DNA of 64,000 bases from Klebsiella spallanzanii (GCF_902158555.1 NZ_CABGGS010000006.1:1-64000), one strand, 5' to 3'. Shown: positions 51,898 through 61,862, counted from the first letter of the stretch. Numbers and translations are program-made. The notes: a model not told the origin generated them from the letters alone.

Positions 51898-51912
51898 TTT
51901 GCGTCGGAAAAC

Positions 51913-52875
51913 TTAGTACAGCTTTTTAGCGCAATCCAGCCAGTCGCTTTTGAACGGACGCTTCATATTTTCGATAGCGTCGATAATGTCGTGGTGCACT
52001 AGCTTCTCGTTCTGAATACCAACGCAGCGGCCACCGAAGCCCTGCAGCAGCAGGTCAATGGCGTACGCGCCCATGCGGGATGCCAGAATGCGGTCATAAG
52101 GAACCGGAGAACCGCCGCGCTGAATGTGACCCAGTACGGTTGCGCGAGTTTCACGGCCAGTCTCTTTCTCAATGTAGTGCGCCAGTTCATCGACGTCGCA
52201 CATATGCTCGGTGATCGCCACAATCGCGTGTTTTTTGCCTTTGGCGATACCAGCTTTGATTTCGGAAACCAGGTCGTCGCGAGTGTATTCAACTTCAGGA
52301 ACCATGATGAACTCACAGCCGCCAGAGATTGCCGCAGCCAGGGTCAGGTCACCGCAGTAACGGCCCATCACTTCAACGACGGAAATACGCTGGTGGGAAG
52401 AGGAGGTATCACGCAGGCGGTCAATTGCCTCTACAACGGTGCTCAGTGCGGTAAAGAAACCGATGGTGTAGTCGGTGCCTTTAATATCGTTGTCGATGGT
52501 ACCCGGCAGACCGATGCAAGGGAAACCCATCTCTGTCAGGCGCACGGCCCCCATATAAGAACCATCCCCACCGATAACGACCAGCGCATCCAGACCGCGC
52601 TTTCTCATATTTTCGATCGCAACTGCGCGAATATGCTCTTCACGGAATTCAGGAAAACGCGCTGATCCCAGGAAGGTGCCGCCGCGGTTGATCATGTCGG
52701 AAACGCTGTAGCGGTCAAGCTGAACCATGCGATCTTCATATAGCCCGAGGTAACCGTCATAGATTCCAAAAACTTCCAGACCTTCCGTTAATGCCGCGCG
52801 CACAACGCCACGAATTGCTGCGTTCATGCCCGGGGCATCACCGCCACTTGTCAACACACCGATTTTCTTAATCAT
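51913..52875 (-). CDS. pfkA: 6-phosphofructokinase I
   Basis: PfkA phosphorylates fructose-6-phosphate, the committed glycolytic step. The 320-residue protein has the ATP-binding [13 protein letters not shown] and GGDGSYMGA motifs and the catalytic-base motif [13 protein letters not shown]. The ATG of [12 protein letters not shown] matches E. coli; the longer frame starts in the promoter region. A Cra-like operator lies upstream. sbp and tpiA, its E. coli neighbours, are not adjacent. Confidence 0.97.
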   Translation of the reverse strand: MIKKIGVLTSGGDAPGMNAAIRGVVRAALTEGLEVFGIYDGYLGLYEDRMVQLDRYSVSDMINRGGTFLGSARFPEFREEHIRAVAIENMRKRGLDALVVIGGDGSYMGAVRLTEMGFPCIGLPGTIDNDIKGTDYTIGFFTALSTVVEAIDRLRDTSSSHQRISVVEVMGRYCGDLTLAAAISGGCEFIMVPEVEYTRDDLVSEIKAGIAKGKKHAIVAITEHMCDVDELAHYIEKETGRETRATVLGHIQRGGSPVPYDRILASRMGAYAIDLLLQGFGGRCVGIQNEKLVHHDIIDAIENMKRPFKSDWLDCAKKLY

Positions 52876-52979
52876 GACTACCTCTGAACTTAGGAAGCAA
52901 AAAATAATCCTGTTGCCTGAAGCGCCCCTCACCAGGAGTGCACATCGATAATTGCAATAGTATATCAAACGCTTCTGGC

Positions 52980-52991
52980 TGAATTGATTCA
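52980..52991. promoter_or_regulatory. Candidate Cra (FruR) operator of pfkA
   Basis: TGAATTGATTCA is a near-palindromic match to the Cra consensus TGAATCGNTTCA. It lies 105 bp before the pfkA start, where repression of glycolysis by Cra would be expected. Confidence 0.6.
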
Positions 52992-53077
52992 GGTCAGACC
53001 AAATGGCGGTAATTTATACAAAAAATGCCGATCCGCCCCACACTTTTACATCGAGTTTACAGACTATAACCTAAAGC

Positions 53078-53974
53078 TCATAAAACACCCTGCTGCCCCA
53101 GCGGCACTACAGAGCATGGATCCTGATGGATAATCACATCGGAACCCGGAAAACGGAGCAGAATCGCCTGCTCTACCTGGTCGGCAATCACATGCGCCTG
53201 CACCAGCGGTAGGTTATCTTCCATTTCCAAATGAATCTGAATAAAGCGAGTCGGCCCTGACTGCCGCGTACGTAGATCGTGTGCCCCTCTGACGCCTGGC
53301 CATGCGGTCACGATATTGATAATTTCCTGGCGTTCCTCATCAGGAAGCGCGCGGTCTAACAACGACTGAACGGCGTCATAAGCCATGCGCAGCGCGCTAT
53401 ATAAAATATAGACGCCAATGCCTAATGCAAACAGCGCATCGGCACGATGCCAGCCATACCAGGAGAGGGCCAGCGCCAGCAGAATTGCGCCGTTCATCAT
53501 AACATCAGACTGATAATGAAGCATATCCGCCCGCACCGCCTGACTCTGGGTTTTTCGCACGACCCAGCGCTGGAATGTCACCAGCACCAGAGTGCTTATC
53601 AGCGCAATGAGAGTCACAATCATACCGACCCCCGCCGCCTGCATCGGTTCAGGGCGCACCAGATGCTGAATACCGGTCAAAAACAGGAATAATGCCGACC
53701 CGGAAATAAACATACTTTGCGCCAGCGCGGCCAGCGATTCCGCCTTACCGTGGCCAAAAGTATGTTCTTCATCGGCAGGCTGCAGCGAATAACGCACGAC
53801 CAGCAGGTTGGTTAACGAGGCGGCAATATCCACCAGCGAATCAACCAGCGCCGCCAGAATACTCACTGAGCCGGTATACCACCACGCAAAAATCTTGATC
53901 AAAAGTAACGCAGAGGCCATCACCGTCGCCGCAATCGCTGCGCGGCTGACTAACTGCCCATAGGATTGATTCAT
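53078..53974 (-). CDS. fieF: Ferrous iron/zinc efflux pump (cation diffusion facilitator)
   Basis: FieF exports ferrous iron, zinc and related divalent metals in exchange for protons. The 298-residue protein has six membrane segments with the metal-site aspartates in [14 protein letters not shown] and the HxxxD of [10 protein letters not shown], and a C-terminal cytoplasmic domain with [14 protein letters not shown]. It lies between cpxP and pfkA as in E. coli. Confidence 0.96.
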   Translation of the reverse strand: MNQSYGQLVSRAAIAATVMASALLLIKIFAWWYTGSVSILAALVDSLVDIAASLTNLLVVRYSLQPADEEHTFGHGKAESLAALAQSMFISGSALFLFLTGIQHLVRPEPMQAAGVGMIVTLIALISTLVLVTFQRWVVRKTQSQAVRADMLHYQSDVMMNGAILLALALSWYGWHRADALFALGIGVYILYSALRMAYDAVQSLLDRALPDEERQEIINIVTAWPGVRGAHDLRTRQSGPTRFIQIHLEMEDNLPLVQAHVIADQVEQAILLRFPGSDVIIHQDPCSVVPLGQQGVL

Positions 53975-54056
53975 AAACGCTCCTTACTTCGCGATGCGCT
54001 TAGTATAACCCGATCTTTTACCGGGACGGGGAGCAGGAAGGAGTTGAATAACAGGC

Positions 54057-54114
54057 AAAAAAAACCCCCACATCATGTGGGGGAAGACAGGGATGGTGTC
54101 TATGGCAAGGAAAA
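54057..54114 (-). ncRNA. cpxQ: CpxQ small RNA from the cpxP 3' UTR
   Basis: On the minus strand the 58 nt at the end of the cpxP mRNA run from TTTTCCTTGCCATAGACACC to a terminator made of CCCCCACAT/ATGTGGGGG and eight T residues. This is virtually the E. coli CpxQ sequence. CpxQ is released from cpxP mRNA by RNase E and, with Hfq, represses envelope-protein mRNAs. The 5' end is placed from the E. coli homologue. Confidence 0.92.
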
Positions 54115-54123
54115 CAGGGTTTG

Positions 54124-54627
54124 TTACTGGGGTTGCAGGGTGTTGCTACTACTGGAAAGCATCATCGCTGAGCCTTTTTGCATCCTTGCAACCTCACGCA
54201 ACTGATCCATTCGTTGCTGGTGCTTAGCGTTTAAAACCGCTTGCTGCTCTGGCGTTAACAGGTGGTACATCTGGTTGCGAACTTTTGCCATTTCAACCTG
54301 GCGGGCAACCTGTTCCTGCGCCATCTTATCTGCCTGAGCGCGTACAGCGTTTTCATCAAAATTTTCTGCGGTGACAAGGCGATGCATTGTCTCCATTTCG
54401 CTAACATTAACAGGTGGCCTGTCGTGGCGTGCCCGTTGCATAAGATCTCGTAACTGCTGCCGTTGGTGTTCAGTTAAACTTATGCCGTCAAACATATGGC
54501 TCTGGCTGCTGCGCTGGACCCCGTCGTCTCCGGGAAGCCAGTTAACGCTGGTGACGACTTCAGCGGCTTGGCTATATGCACTTAGCGCCAGCGTTGAGGC
54601 CATGACGGCAGCGATAACATTGCGCAT
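54124..54627 (-). CDS. cpxP: Periplasmic Cpx inhibitor CpxP
   Basis: CpxP is a periplasmic adaptor that restrains CpxA and is consumed with misfolded proteins by DegP. The 167-residue precursor has a signal peptide ([20 protein letters not shown]) and the LTxxQ motif typical of the family ([15 protein letters not shown], and [10 protein letters not shown]). ATG at 54627 matches E. coli; another ATG is one codon upstream. It is divergent from cpxRA, and its 3' UTR carries CpxQ. Confidence 0.96.
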   Translation of the reverse strand: MRNVIAAVMASTLALSAYSQAAEVVTSVNWLPGDDGVQRSSQSHMFDGISLTEHQRQQLRDLMQRARHDRPPVNVSEMETMHRLVTAENFDENAVRAQADKMAQEQVARQVEMAKVRNQMYHLLTPEQQAVLNAKHQQRMDQLREVARMQKGSAMMLSSSSNTLQPQ

Positions 54628-54706
54628 CACATACTCCCAAAACGTTTGTGTCGCGATTCAACGAGAGAGAGTTTACGATGCAGGCTGCAAACATGCGTCA
54701 GGGGGT

Positions 54707-54721
54707 GTAAAACAACGTAAA
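54707..54721. promoter_or_regulatory. CpxR box between cpxP and cpxR
   Basis: GTAAA-N5-GTAAA (GTAAAACAACGTAAA) is a perfect CpxR consensus. It lies about 80 bp from the cpxP start and 56 bp from cpxR, the position that drives strong Cpx-dependent cpxP expression and autoregulation. Confidence 0.9.
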
Positions 54722-54776
54722 GTCATGGATTAGCGAGCCTTGATGACGTAATTTCTGCCTCGGAGGTATTTAAACG

Positions 54777-55475
54777 ATGAATAAAATCCTGTTAGTAGAT
54801 GATGACCGGGAGCTCACCTCCCTGTTAAAAGAGCTGCTCGATATGGAAGGTTTTAATGTGCTCGTGGCCCATGATGGGGAACAGGCGCTGGCCCTTCTGG
54901 ACGACAGCATCGATTTACTTTTGCTTGATGTGATGATGCCGAAGAAAAACGGTATCGATACACTCAAAGAGTTGCGTCAGACGCACCAGACACCGGTTAT
55001 CATGCTAACGGCCCGCGGCAGCGAGTTGGATCGCGTTCTCGGCCTTGAGCTGGGCGCGGACGACTATTTGCCTAAGCCATTCAACGATCGTGAGCTGGTG
55101 GCGCGTATACGCGCTATTCTGCGCCGTTCGCACTGGAGCGAGCAGCAGCAAACAACCGAAGCCGGTTCGCCAACGCTGGAAGTGGATGCGCTAAGCCTTA
55201 ACCCTGGTCGCCAGGAAGCCAGCTTTGATGGCCAGACGCTGGAACTGACCGGTACTGAGTTCACCCTGCTTTATCTTCTGGCGCAACATCTTGGCCAGGT
55301 GGTATCGCGTGAGCATCTTAGCCAGGAAGTATTAGGTAAACGCCTGACGCCGTTCGATCGCGCGATCGATATGCACATCTCCAACCTGCGGCGTAAGCTA
55401 CCGGAGCGCAAAGACGGTCATCCGTGGTTTAAAACCCTGCGCGGACGCGGCTATCTGATGGTATCGGCTTCATGA
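54777..55475 (+). CDS. cpxR: Envelope stress response regulator CpxR
   Basis: CpxR is the OmpR-type response regulator of the Cpx pathway. The 232-residue protein has a receiver domain with the phospho-aspartate in LLLLDVMMPKKNG (Asp51) and Lys in LPKPFNDREL, and a C-terminal winged helix (LTPFDRAIDMHISNLRRKLP). It overlaps cpxA by 4 bp (ATGA), so translation is coupled. Confidence 0.97.
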   Translation: MNKILLVDDDRELTSLLKELLDMEGFNVLVAHDGEQALALLDDSIDLLLLDVMMPKKNGIDTLKELRQTHQTPVIMLTARGSELDRVLGLELGADDYLPKPFNDRELVARIRAILRRSHWSEQQQTTEAGSPTLEVDALSLNPGRQEASFDGQTLELTGTEFTLLYLLAQHLGQVVSREHLSQEVLGKRLTPFDRAIDMHISNLRRKLPERKDGHPWFKTLRGRGYLMVSAS

Positions 55476-56845
55476 TTGGAAGTTTAACCGCACGCATCTT
55501 CGCTATTTTCTGGCTCACGCTGGCATTGGTGTTGATGCTGGTTCTGATGCTGCCCAAGCTGGACTCGCGCCAGATGACCGAGCTGCTGGAGAGCGAGCAA
55601 CGTCAGGGCATCATGATTGAACAACACGTCGAGGCCGAGCTGGCGAACGATCCGCCGAACGACCTGATGTGGTGGCGTCGTCTGTTTCGCGCCATCGATA
55701 AGTGGGCTCCGCCGGGCCAGCGCTTGCTGCTGGTCACCAGCGAAGGTCGCGTTATCGGCGCCGAACGCAACGAAATGCAGATTATCCGCAACTTTATCGG
55801 CCAGGCGGATAACGCCGATCATCCGCAGAAAAAGCGCTATGGTCGTCTGGAAATGGTCGGGCCTTTTTCCGTCAGGGATGGGGAAGATAACTATCAACTC
55901 TATCTGATCCGCCCTGCCAGCACGTCGCAATCAGACTTTATCAACCTGCTCTTCGACCGCCCATTATTGCTGCTGATCGTCACGATGCTCGTCAGCGCCC
56001 CGCTGCTGTTGTGGCTGGCGTGGAGCCTGGCAAAACCCGCACGTAAGCTGAAAAATGCCGCCGATGAAGTCGCCCAGGGCAACCTGCGTCAGCATCCGGA
56101 GCTGGAAGCCGGTCCGCAGGAGTTTTTAGCCGCCGGGACCAGTTTTAACCAGATGGTCACCGCGCTGGAACGCATGATGTCCAGCCAGCATCGTCTGCTG
56201 TCCGATATCTCTCACGAGCTGCGCACGCCGCTTACCCGCCTGCAACTAGGTACCGCATTGCTGCGCCGCCGCAGCGGGGAAAGCAAAGAGCTGGAGCGTA
56301 TTGAGATGGAGGCGCACCGGCTGGATAGCATGATCAACGACCTGCTGGTGATGTCGCGCAATCAGGCGAAAACCGCGCTGGTCAGCGAAACGGTGAAAGC
56401 TAACCAGCTGTGGGGCGAGGTGCTGGACAACGCCGCCTTTGAAGCCGAACAGGTGGGTAAATCGTTCACCGTGGAATATCCGCCGGGGCCGTGGCCGCTA
56501 TACGGTAACCCCAATGCGCTGGAGAGCGCGCTGGAGAACATCGTGCGCAATGCGCTGCGCTACTCGCATACCAAAATTTCGGTGAGCTTCTCGGTGGATA
56601 AAGACGGGATTACGGTTAACGTCGATGACGACGGTCCGGGCGTGAGTCCAGAGGATCGCGAGCAGATTTTCCGTCCGTTTTATCGTACCGATGAGGCGCG
56701 CGATCGCGAGTCTGGCGGCACCGGCCTGGGGCTGGCGATTGTCGAAGCTGCGGTTCAACAGCATCGCGGTTGGGTGAAAGCCGACGACAGCCCGCTGGGC
56801 GGTTTACGCTTAACCATCTGGCTGCCGCTGTACAAACGCACTTGA
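55472..56845 (+). CDS. cpxA: Envelope stress sensor histidine kinase CpxA
   Basis: CpxA is the inner-membrane sensor kinase for envelope misfolding. The 457-residue protein has two membrane segments (about 8-28 and 164-184) around a periplasmic sensor loop, a HAMP linker, the phospho-histidine motif SHELRTPLTRLQ, and ATP-binding N, G1 and G2 boxes (NIVRNALRYS, VDDDGPGV, GGTGLGLAI). The length equals E. coli. It is the second gene of cpxRA and is followed by REP repeats. Confidence 0.97.
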   Translation: MIGSLTARIFAIFWLTLALVLMLVLMLPKLDSRQMTELLESEQRQGIMIEQHVEAELANDPPNDLMWWRRLFRAIDKWAPPGQRLLLVTSEGRVIGAERNEMQIIRNFIGQADNADHPQKKRYGRLEMVGPFSVRDGEDNYQLYLIRPASTSQSDFINLLFDRPLLLLIVTMLVSAPLLLWLAWSLAKPARKLKNAADEVAQGNLRQHPELEAGPQEFLAAGTSFNQMVTALERMMSSQHRLLSDISHELRTPLTRLQLGTALLRRRSGESKELERIEMEAHRLDSMINDLLVMSRNQAKTALVSETVKANQLWGEVLDNAAFEAEQVGKSFTVEYPPGPWPLYGNPNALESALENIVRNALRYSHTKISVSFSVDKDGITVNVDDDGPGVSPEDREQIFRPFYRTDEARDRESGGTGLGLAIVEAAVQQHRGWVKADDSPLGGLRLTIWLPLYKRT

Positions 56846-56853
56846 TAAGTTTC

Positions 56854-57027
56854 TCCCGGCGGTAGCCCGGACAGGTGCGCCAGCACCGCCTCCGGGAAAT
56901 GCGCCGGGCGATGCATTGCATTGTTGCGGCTTCTTCCCGGCTCGCGCTGCGCTCAGTCGGGCTACGGGTTCACAGCCGCCTGCAATCGGGTAGCCCGGAT
57001 AAGTCGCAGCGCGACGCCATCCGGGGG
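56854..57027. repeat. REP/BIME palindromes between cpxA and yiiM
   Basis: Three related GC-rich units are visible: GGTAGCCCGGACAGGTGCGC..., CCCGGCTCGCGCTGCGCTC...GGGCTACGGG, and GTAGCCCGGATAAGTCGCAG...CATCCGGGG. They alternate in orientation as in a BIME. They fill the 184 bp gap between the convergent cpxA and yiiM genes. Confidence 0.78.
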
Positions 57028-57029
57028 AA

Positions 57030-57704
57030 TCATTTCCCCCACAACCTCCGGGAGTTGTCTTCTATCTGCCCGCTTAAACGCCGTTTCTGCATGGTACGAC
57101 TCCAGCTCACCGATAGCCCCGCCGCCGAGAGCAGGCGGTGATACTGCTCGTCATCGAACGGCATATTCCACGCTATCGCACCCGCCTCATGGACGCTGAC
57201 GTCGCTTAGGCGGGAAACCAGCTCCAGCGGCGCATCGCCGGATACCTGCCCGCCCGCGACGATCCGATACAGCCAGCCGGTTTTACCGCTGTTTTGCATC
57301 AGCTGCGCCATATCGCTGACGCCAAAGTGATAGTTGAGCTTAAAGCACGGTGAACGCGGCTGCGTTACCTGAATCAGCGCCTCTCCCCAACGGAAGATAT
57401 CGCCAATATAGACGTTTTTTTCCGTCAGCCCTTCAGTCGAGAGGTTCTCGCCAAACGCCGGAGCGCAGAAAAGGTCTGCCTGCTCAGGCAGCTCGCGAGC
57501 CCAGTGGGCATAATGTTCACGCGGATAGTGGCACAGCGCGCGATCCGGCCCGCCGTGAATTTTCTTCTCCGCCTGCTCATCGCCTTCCAGCCCCAAATCG
57601 CCGAGGGTCAATTCACCATCGACCTGAATTTTACCGATAGCGCTTGGACGGCTGCCGTCGTAATCCCTTACCTTGCCCACAAAGACATTCACCGGATAGT
57701 GCAT
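57030..57704 (-). CDS. yiiM: MOSC-domain protein YiiM (6-N-hydroxylaminopurine resistance)
   Basis: YiiM belongs to the molybdenum-cofactor-binding MOSC family and, with its paralogue YcbX, detoxifies N-hydroxylated base analogues in E. coli. The 224-residue protein has GLEGDEQAEKKIHGGPDRAL, FGENLSTEGLTE and the cofactor-cysteine motif QPRSPCFKLNYHF, followed by a three-helix C-terminal domain. The ATG of MHYPVNVF matches E. coli; a longer frame starts 69 bp upstream. It lies 71 bp downstream of sodA. Confidence 0.94.
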   Translation of the reverse strand: MHYPVNVFVGKVRDYDGSRPSAIGKIQVDGELTLGDLGLEGDEQAEKKIHGGPDRALCHYPREHYAHWARELPEQADLFCAPAFGENLSTEGLTEKNVYIGDIFRWGEALIQVTQPRSPCFKLNYHFGVSDMAQLMQNSGKTGWLYRIVAGGQVSGDAPLELVSRLSDVSVHEAGAIAWNMPFDDEQYHRLLSAAGLSVSWSRTMQKRRLSGQIEDNSRRLWGK

Positions 57705-57775
57705 CGCTGCTCCTTTACTGCACATATAAAAAAAGCGAGCCATCAGACTCGCTTCTCGCTCAGCACAATGCAACC

Positions 57776-58396
57776 TTATTTTTTGGCGGCAAAACGCGCT
57801 GCGGCTTCGTCCCAGTTAACCACGTCCCAGAATGCTTTGATGTAGTCCGGGCGACGGTTCTGGAATTTCAGGTAGTAAGCGTGTTCCCACACGTCCAGAC
57901 CGACAATCGGGAAACCGGAAGCGCCGGAGATAGCTTCGCCCATCAGCGGGGAATCCTGGTTAGCAGTAGAAACTACAGCCAGTTTATCGCCTTTCAGCAC
58001 CAGCCATGCCCAGCCGGAGCCGAAACGGGTAGCAGCCGCTTTTTCAAATTCCGCTTTGAAGTTGTCAACGGAACCGAAATCGCGCTCGATAGCCGCTTTC
58101 AGGTCGCCCTGCAGCGTAGTACCGGTTTTCAGGCCTTTCCAGAACAGGCTGTGGTTCGCGTGGCCGCCTGCGTTGTTACGCAGAACGGTTTTTTTGTCTG
58201 CCGGCAGTTGATCCAGTTTGGTGATCAGCTCTTCAGCGGACAGGCTAGCGAATTCCGGCAGGCTTTCCAGCGCAGCGTTGGCATTGTTAACGTAGGCCTG
58301 GTGGTGTTTAGTGTGATGGATTTCCATCGTCTGCTTGTCAAAGTGCGGTTCCAGGGCGTCATAAGCGTACGGCAGGGCTGGCAGTGTATAACTCAT
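57776..58396 (-). CDS. sodA: Manganese superoxide dismutase
   Basis: SodA dismutates superoxide to peroxide and oxygen in the cytoplasm. The 206-residue protein has the four metal ligands in [36 protein letters not shown] (Asp and His). The ATG of [12 protein letters not shown] matches E. coli. A Fur-like site upstream fits iron control. kdgT, which lies between sodA and rhaT in E. coli, is absent. Confidence 0.97.
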   Translation of the reverse strand: MSYTLPALPYAYDALEPHFDKQTMEIHHTKHHQAYVNNANAALESLPEFASLSAEELITKLDQLPADKKTVLRNNAGGHANHSLFWKGLKTGTTLQGDLKAAIERDFGSVDNFKAEFEKAAATRFGSGWAWLVLKGDKLAVVSTANQDSPLMGEAISGASGFPIVGLDVWEHAYYLKFQNRRPDYIKAFWDVVNWDEAAARFAAKK

Positions 58397-58471
58397 AATC
58401 ATCTCCATTATTGTCGAGCGGCGGAAGGTGTTAATGCCGCGTAAGCAGTTGGTTCATTATAGTTAATTAAA

Positions 58472-58493
58472 TGATATTGAAAACGCTTATCAA
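58472..58493. promoter_or_regulatory. Fur/ArcA-type operator upstream of sodA
   Basis: TGATATTGAAAACGCTTATCA resembles the iron box of the E. coli sodA promoter and the Fur GATAAT repeat. It lies about 80 bp before the sodA start. The remaining gap to rhaT (58494-58687) is A/T-rich promoter sequence with a half CRP site (TGTGATATAG at 58541) and no gene. Confidence 0.65.
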
Positions 58494-58687
58494 TGCCGTA
58501 TTTTTAATAAGGTTATAACAGTCGGTTATAGATGTGTTTTTGTGATATAGAACAACTAATTAAGTTTTTGGTTGCCAGGATTAAGCGTCTAGTGGCAACA
58601 GCTTAAAGGCGGAAAAACTGACCGATTTTTACACTCATTGGGTCGGAAGAAGATTTATCCGATAAAAAATAGATGAGGATAAAATCA

Positions 58688-59722
58688 ATGAATCACGCGA
58701 TTACGATGGGTATTTTTTGGCATTTGATAGGTGCGGCCAGTGCAGCCTGTTTCTATGCTCCGTTCAAGAAAGTTAAACATTGGTCCTGGGAAACTATGTG
58801 GTCGATCGGCGGTATCGTCTCCTGGCTGATCCTGCCCTGGGCTATCAGCGCCATGCTGCTCCCCGATTTTTGGGCCTATTACGGCTCGTTTGATGCCTCT
58901 ACGCTTCTGCCCGTCTTCCTGTTCGGCGCCATGTGGGGAATCGGCAATATCAACTACGGCCTGACTATGCGCTACCTCGGCATGTCGATGGGCATCGGCA
59001 TCGCCATCGGTATTACGCTGATTGTCGGCACGCTAATGACCCCAATCCTCAACGGTCAATTCGATGTCTTAATTAACACCAAAGGTGGCCAGATGACGCT
59101 GCTCGGCGTGCTGGTGGCGGTGATTGGCGTGGGTATCGTCACCCGCGCAGGCCAGCTTAAAGAGCGAAAAATGGGCATCAAAGCTGAGGACTTCAACCTG
59201 AAAAAAGGGCTGATGCTGGCGGTGATGTGCGGTATTTTCTCGGCCGGGATGTCATTTGCGATGAACGCCGCGAAACCGATGCATGAAGCCGCCGCCGCGC
59301 TCGGCGTTGACCCGCTCTACACCGCGCTGCCAAGCTACGTGGTGATTATGGGCGGCGGCGCGCTGGTCAACCTCGGTTTCTGCTTTATTCGCCTGGCCAA
59401 AGTGAAAGATCTGTCGATAAAAGCCGACTTCTCGCTGGCAAAACCACTGATCATCAGCAATATCCTGCTGTCCGCCCTGGGCGGCCTGATGTGGTACCTC
59501 CAGTTCTTCTTCTACGCCTGGGGCCACGCCAGCATTCCGGCTCAGTACGACTACATGAGCTGGATGCTGCATATGAGCTTCTATGTCTTGTGCGGCGGGC
59601 TGGTTGGCCTGGTGCTGAAAGAGTGGAAAAACGCCGGTCGTCGTCCGGTTGGCGTACTGAGCCTCGGCTGCGTGGTGATTATCATCGCCGCCAATATCGT
59701 TGGGCTGGGAATGGCGAACTAA
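58688..59722 (+). CDS. rhaT: L-rhamnose-proton symporter
   Basis: RhaT imports L-rhamnose and L-lyxose with protons. The 344-residue protein equals E. coli in length, with ten membrane segments ([19 protein letters not shown] and others). The ATG of [12 protein letters not shown] aligns with E. coli; an ATG 15 bp upstream is also in frame. It is part of the rhamnose locus and should be activated by RhaS and CRP. A metallophosphoesterase gene lies between it and rhaR. Confidence 0.96.
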   Translation: MNHAITMGIFWHLIGAASAACFYAPFKKVKHWSWETMWSIGGIVSWLILPWAISAMLLPDFWAYYGSFDASTLLPVFLFGAMWGIGNINYGLTMRYLGMSMGIGIAIGITLIVGTLMTPILNGQFDVLINTKGGQMTLLGVLVAVIGVGIVTRAGQLKERKMGIKAEDFNLKKGLMLAVMCGIFSAGMSFAMNAAKPMHEAAAALGVDPLYTALPSYVVIMGGGALVNLGFCFIRLAKVKDLSIKADFSLAKPLIISNILLSALGGLMWYLQFFFYAWGHASIPAQYDYMSWMLHMSFYVLCGGLVGLVLKEWKNAGRRPVGVLSLGCVVIIIAANIVGLGMAN

Positions 59723-59756
59723 TTCTCGCCCCTGCCGCATCGGCAGGGGCAAGGTT

Positions 59757-61862
59757 TTAACGCGCGGAGATTTCCCCCGTTTCGCTATTCAGGTGGAAAT
59801 TCCGTGACGGGTTACCCCGCAGGTATTTATCTATCACGCTAAAAATGCTGCCGAAACGCAGGCGGAAGATAGCTTCGAAATCGCTATCCGCCGTCACCGC
59901 TGAGGCCTCAGCCGGCAACGACTGCGCCAGCGTGCGAGTCAACAGTTGATACTCGCGTAAGCGTTGCGCGGAAATATCGCGCAGCGCTAGCTCATCAGCA
60001 TTGCGCAGGCGATAAAAATCCACCGCCAAATCAAATCCGTTCCAGGATGCAAACTGATCCAGCGTCATGCCAGCATCCCGCGCCAAAGCTTGTGCTTTTT
60101 GCTGCGCAAGCTGCCATGCTCCGGCATTTTTTTGCAGATAGATTTGCCCGATAGCCCTGACTGGAGGCTCGTCTCCTTTAGCGCACACGGCACGATCGCT
60201 GCTCATCGGTACCGTCAGAACATCATGATAAGAGGTATGGCTGCTCAACTGGCTCAGCGTCAGCATCTCCGCGCCGTTCAGGCTAAAAAGCATCTGCCGA
60301 ATTTCACACGGCCACTCTTCGGGAATAAAGCGCAGCCGGGTAAGTTCGGTGATGTGCCAGTTAGTAAAGTCGTAATAATTCTTCGCCCCCAGCACCGCTT
60401 TATTCCATAAATGCGCAGAGCCTGTCGCTTTCAGATGCTCCCATTCTTGCTGATAATGTTCAAAAAGCTCATTAAAGCGCGGTACGCTGTCCAGGATAAC
60501 GGTCTGAACATCGATTTCGCTACGGTTAGCGAAATTAAGGATTTTATATGCCGGAACGTAGGCCGCCATGGAAGGCGCCTGGATGTTAAATAGCAGGCTG
60601 CCGTCAGGATATTTACGCACGCCGGTATCGTTAAAGTGCATATGTCCGCCAACGTGTACGCCAATACCTGTCTTCGCTAACGCATGGCTGGTATCCTCCT
60701 TCGGGGCCCGCTTCAGCTGAAACTTACCTTCGCCAAAAATAGATTCCAGATCGCCAGCAGCGCCGTTATCGAACTCCACCATTGGGAAATGGCTAAAGGT
60801 GATCAGCGTTTTTTTCTGCTCTTTTGCCCGCATGGCAACGGACGTCATCCACGCCACCACCTGCTGCTTGTGAGTGAGCATTTTGTTGTAGCCAGCATCA
60901 CCTGAACCCGCGAAGTTTTTAGCGGACTGCGGATTCGCCATATCCGCATCCTCCCGCGGCACATAGACATTCGCATCAACGGCCAACAGCCATAGACCCG
61001 GTATCGGCTCAACAAGATAGCTGCTGTCAGCGACGGTAAAACAAGGGCCATAGCCTGGTTGCCGATACGAACCTCCGGTTCCCTGGGCGCAAATCTCATA
61101 CTGCCGCTGGCGGAAGTCGCTGGCCTGTTTGGCTTTGTCAAACGTGTAATCCTGCTGCCCGTAGGATGAATAAGGCGTTTCCCAGTAAATATCCTGAGGC
61201 TGCGGATCGATACCAAACGGAGCCATCATGTTCATGATGTACTCATAACCGCGGCTCACCATCTCCTCGCTGCAGATGGTTGGCAGTTCCGCACCTGTCG
61301 GAATAAGCGCGGTTTTCCCCTGATAGCCCGTACACTCTTTGGCGCCAAAACTAAAAATACGCTGCGTTTTTCCTCCCTGCCCTAAGAAATCCTCTTCTCC
61401 ATCGGGTAAATCAAAGGGCCGGTTAGGATCATGATTGCCCGGTGTTGCAAAGAATCGCATGGAATATTTTTGCTCATACTCCTTCAGCAAGGTCACCAAT
61501 CCACGGATATGCACAGACTGCCCGTCATCGCTAAAATCACCAGGAAGCGCGATCAGTTTGATCCCCTTTTTCCCGGCATCGTCCAGCGCCGCGCGCAGGG
61601 CAAAGTAGTTTTCATTAAATAATCGCGTTGACGTAAGCTGTGCATACATGGTGCGAATCATCGCATTCTGCCCGCTCTTGCTATTCTTCAGCCCGCTAAA
61701 TGCGCCGTCCTGAAATTCGCCGTACACATCATGAAAATGGATATCCGGCATAAACGCGACACGATATTGATAATTTTCGGTAGCCGCAACGGTATGGCTA
61801 CAGAGGAAATTTAGTGGGTGCAGAATAAACGTTTCAGAAAATACATTACTAAAGCTAATCAA
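59757..61862 (-). CDS. Large metallophosphoesterase of unknown substrate, 5' end doubtful
   Basis: The calcineurin-like phosphoesterase core is complete: MPDIHFHD (Asp40, His42), ALPGDFSDDG, TPGNHDPN, ITFSHFP and VGGHMHFND. A C-terminal extension of about 250 residues has no recognised fold. The 701-residue frame begins at TTG directly after the rhaR stop (TGATTG), with no clear signal peptide in frame. In another frame an ATG at 61846 begins MYFLKR, a typical signal-peptide start, and stops after 11 codons. A single-base frameshift may have separated a secretory start from the body; the AATENYQY region would be the cleavage site. It could be translated by coupling to rhaR, or be a mild pseudogene. 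Intracellular or periplasmic location is uncertain. Confidence 0.75.
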   Translation of the reverse strand: MISFSNVFSETFILHPLNFLCSHTVAATENYQYRVAFMPDIHFHDVYGEFQDGAFSGLKNSKSGQNAMIRTMYAQLTSTRLFNENYFALRAALDDAGKKGIKLIALPGDFSDDGQSVHIRGLVTLLKEYEQKYSMRFFATPGNHDPNRPFDLPDGEEDFLGQGGKTQRIFSFGAKECTGYQGKTALIPTGAELPTICSEEMVSRGYEYIMNMMAPFGIDPQPQDIYWETPYSSYGQQDYTFDKAKQASDFRQRQYEICAQGTGGSYRQPGYGPCFTVADSSYLVEPIPGLWLLAVDANVYVPREDADMANPQSAKNFAGSGDAGYNKMLTHKQQVVAWMTSVAMRAKEQKKTLITFSHFPMVEFDNGAAGDLESIFGEGKFQLKRAPKEDTSHALAKTGIGVHVGGHMHFNDTGVRKYPDGSLLFNIQAPSMAAYVPAYKILNFANRSEIDVQTVILDSVPRFNELFEHYQQEWEHLKATGSAHLWNKAVLGAKNYYDFTNWHITELTRLRFIPEEWPCEIRQMLFSLNGAEMLTLSQLSSHTSYHDVLTVPMSSDRAVCAKGDEPPVRAIGQIYLQKNAGAWQLAQQKAQALARDAGMTLDQFASWNGFDLAVDFYRLRNADELALRDISAQRLREYQLLTRTLAQSLPAEASAVTADSDFEAIFRLRFGSIFSVIDKYLRGNPSRNFHLNSETGEISAR

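Noticed and set aside
57644-58444. 266-codon plus-strand frame opposite sodA and yiiM
   Set aside because: It runs antisense across two well-supported genes and their gap; its translation has no family features.
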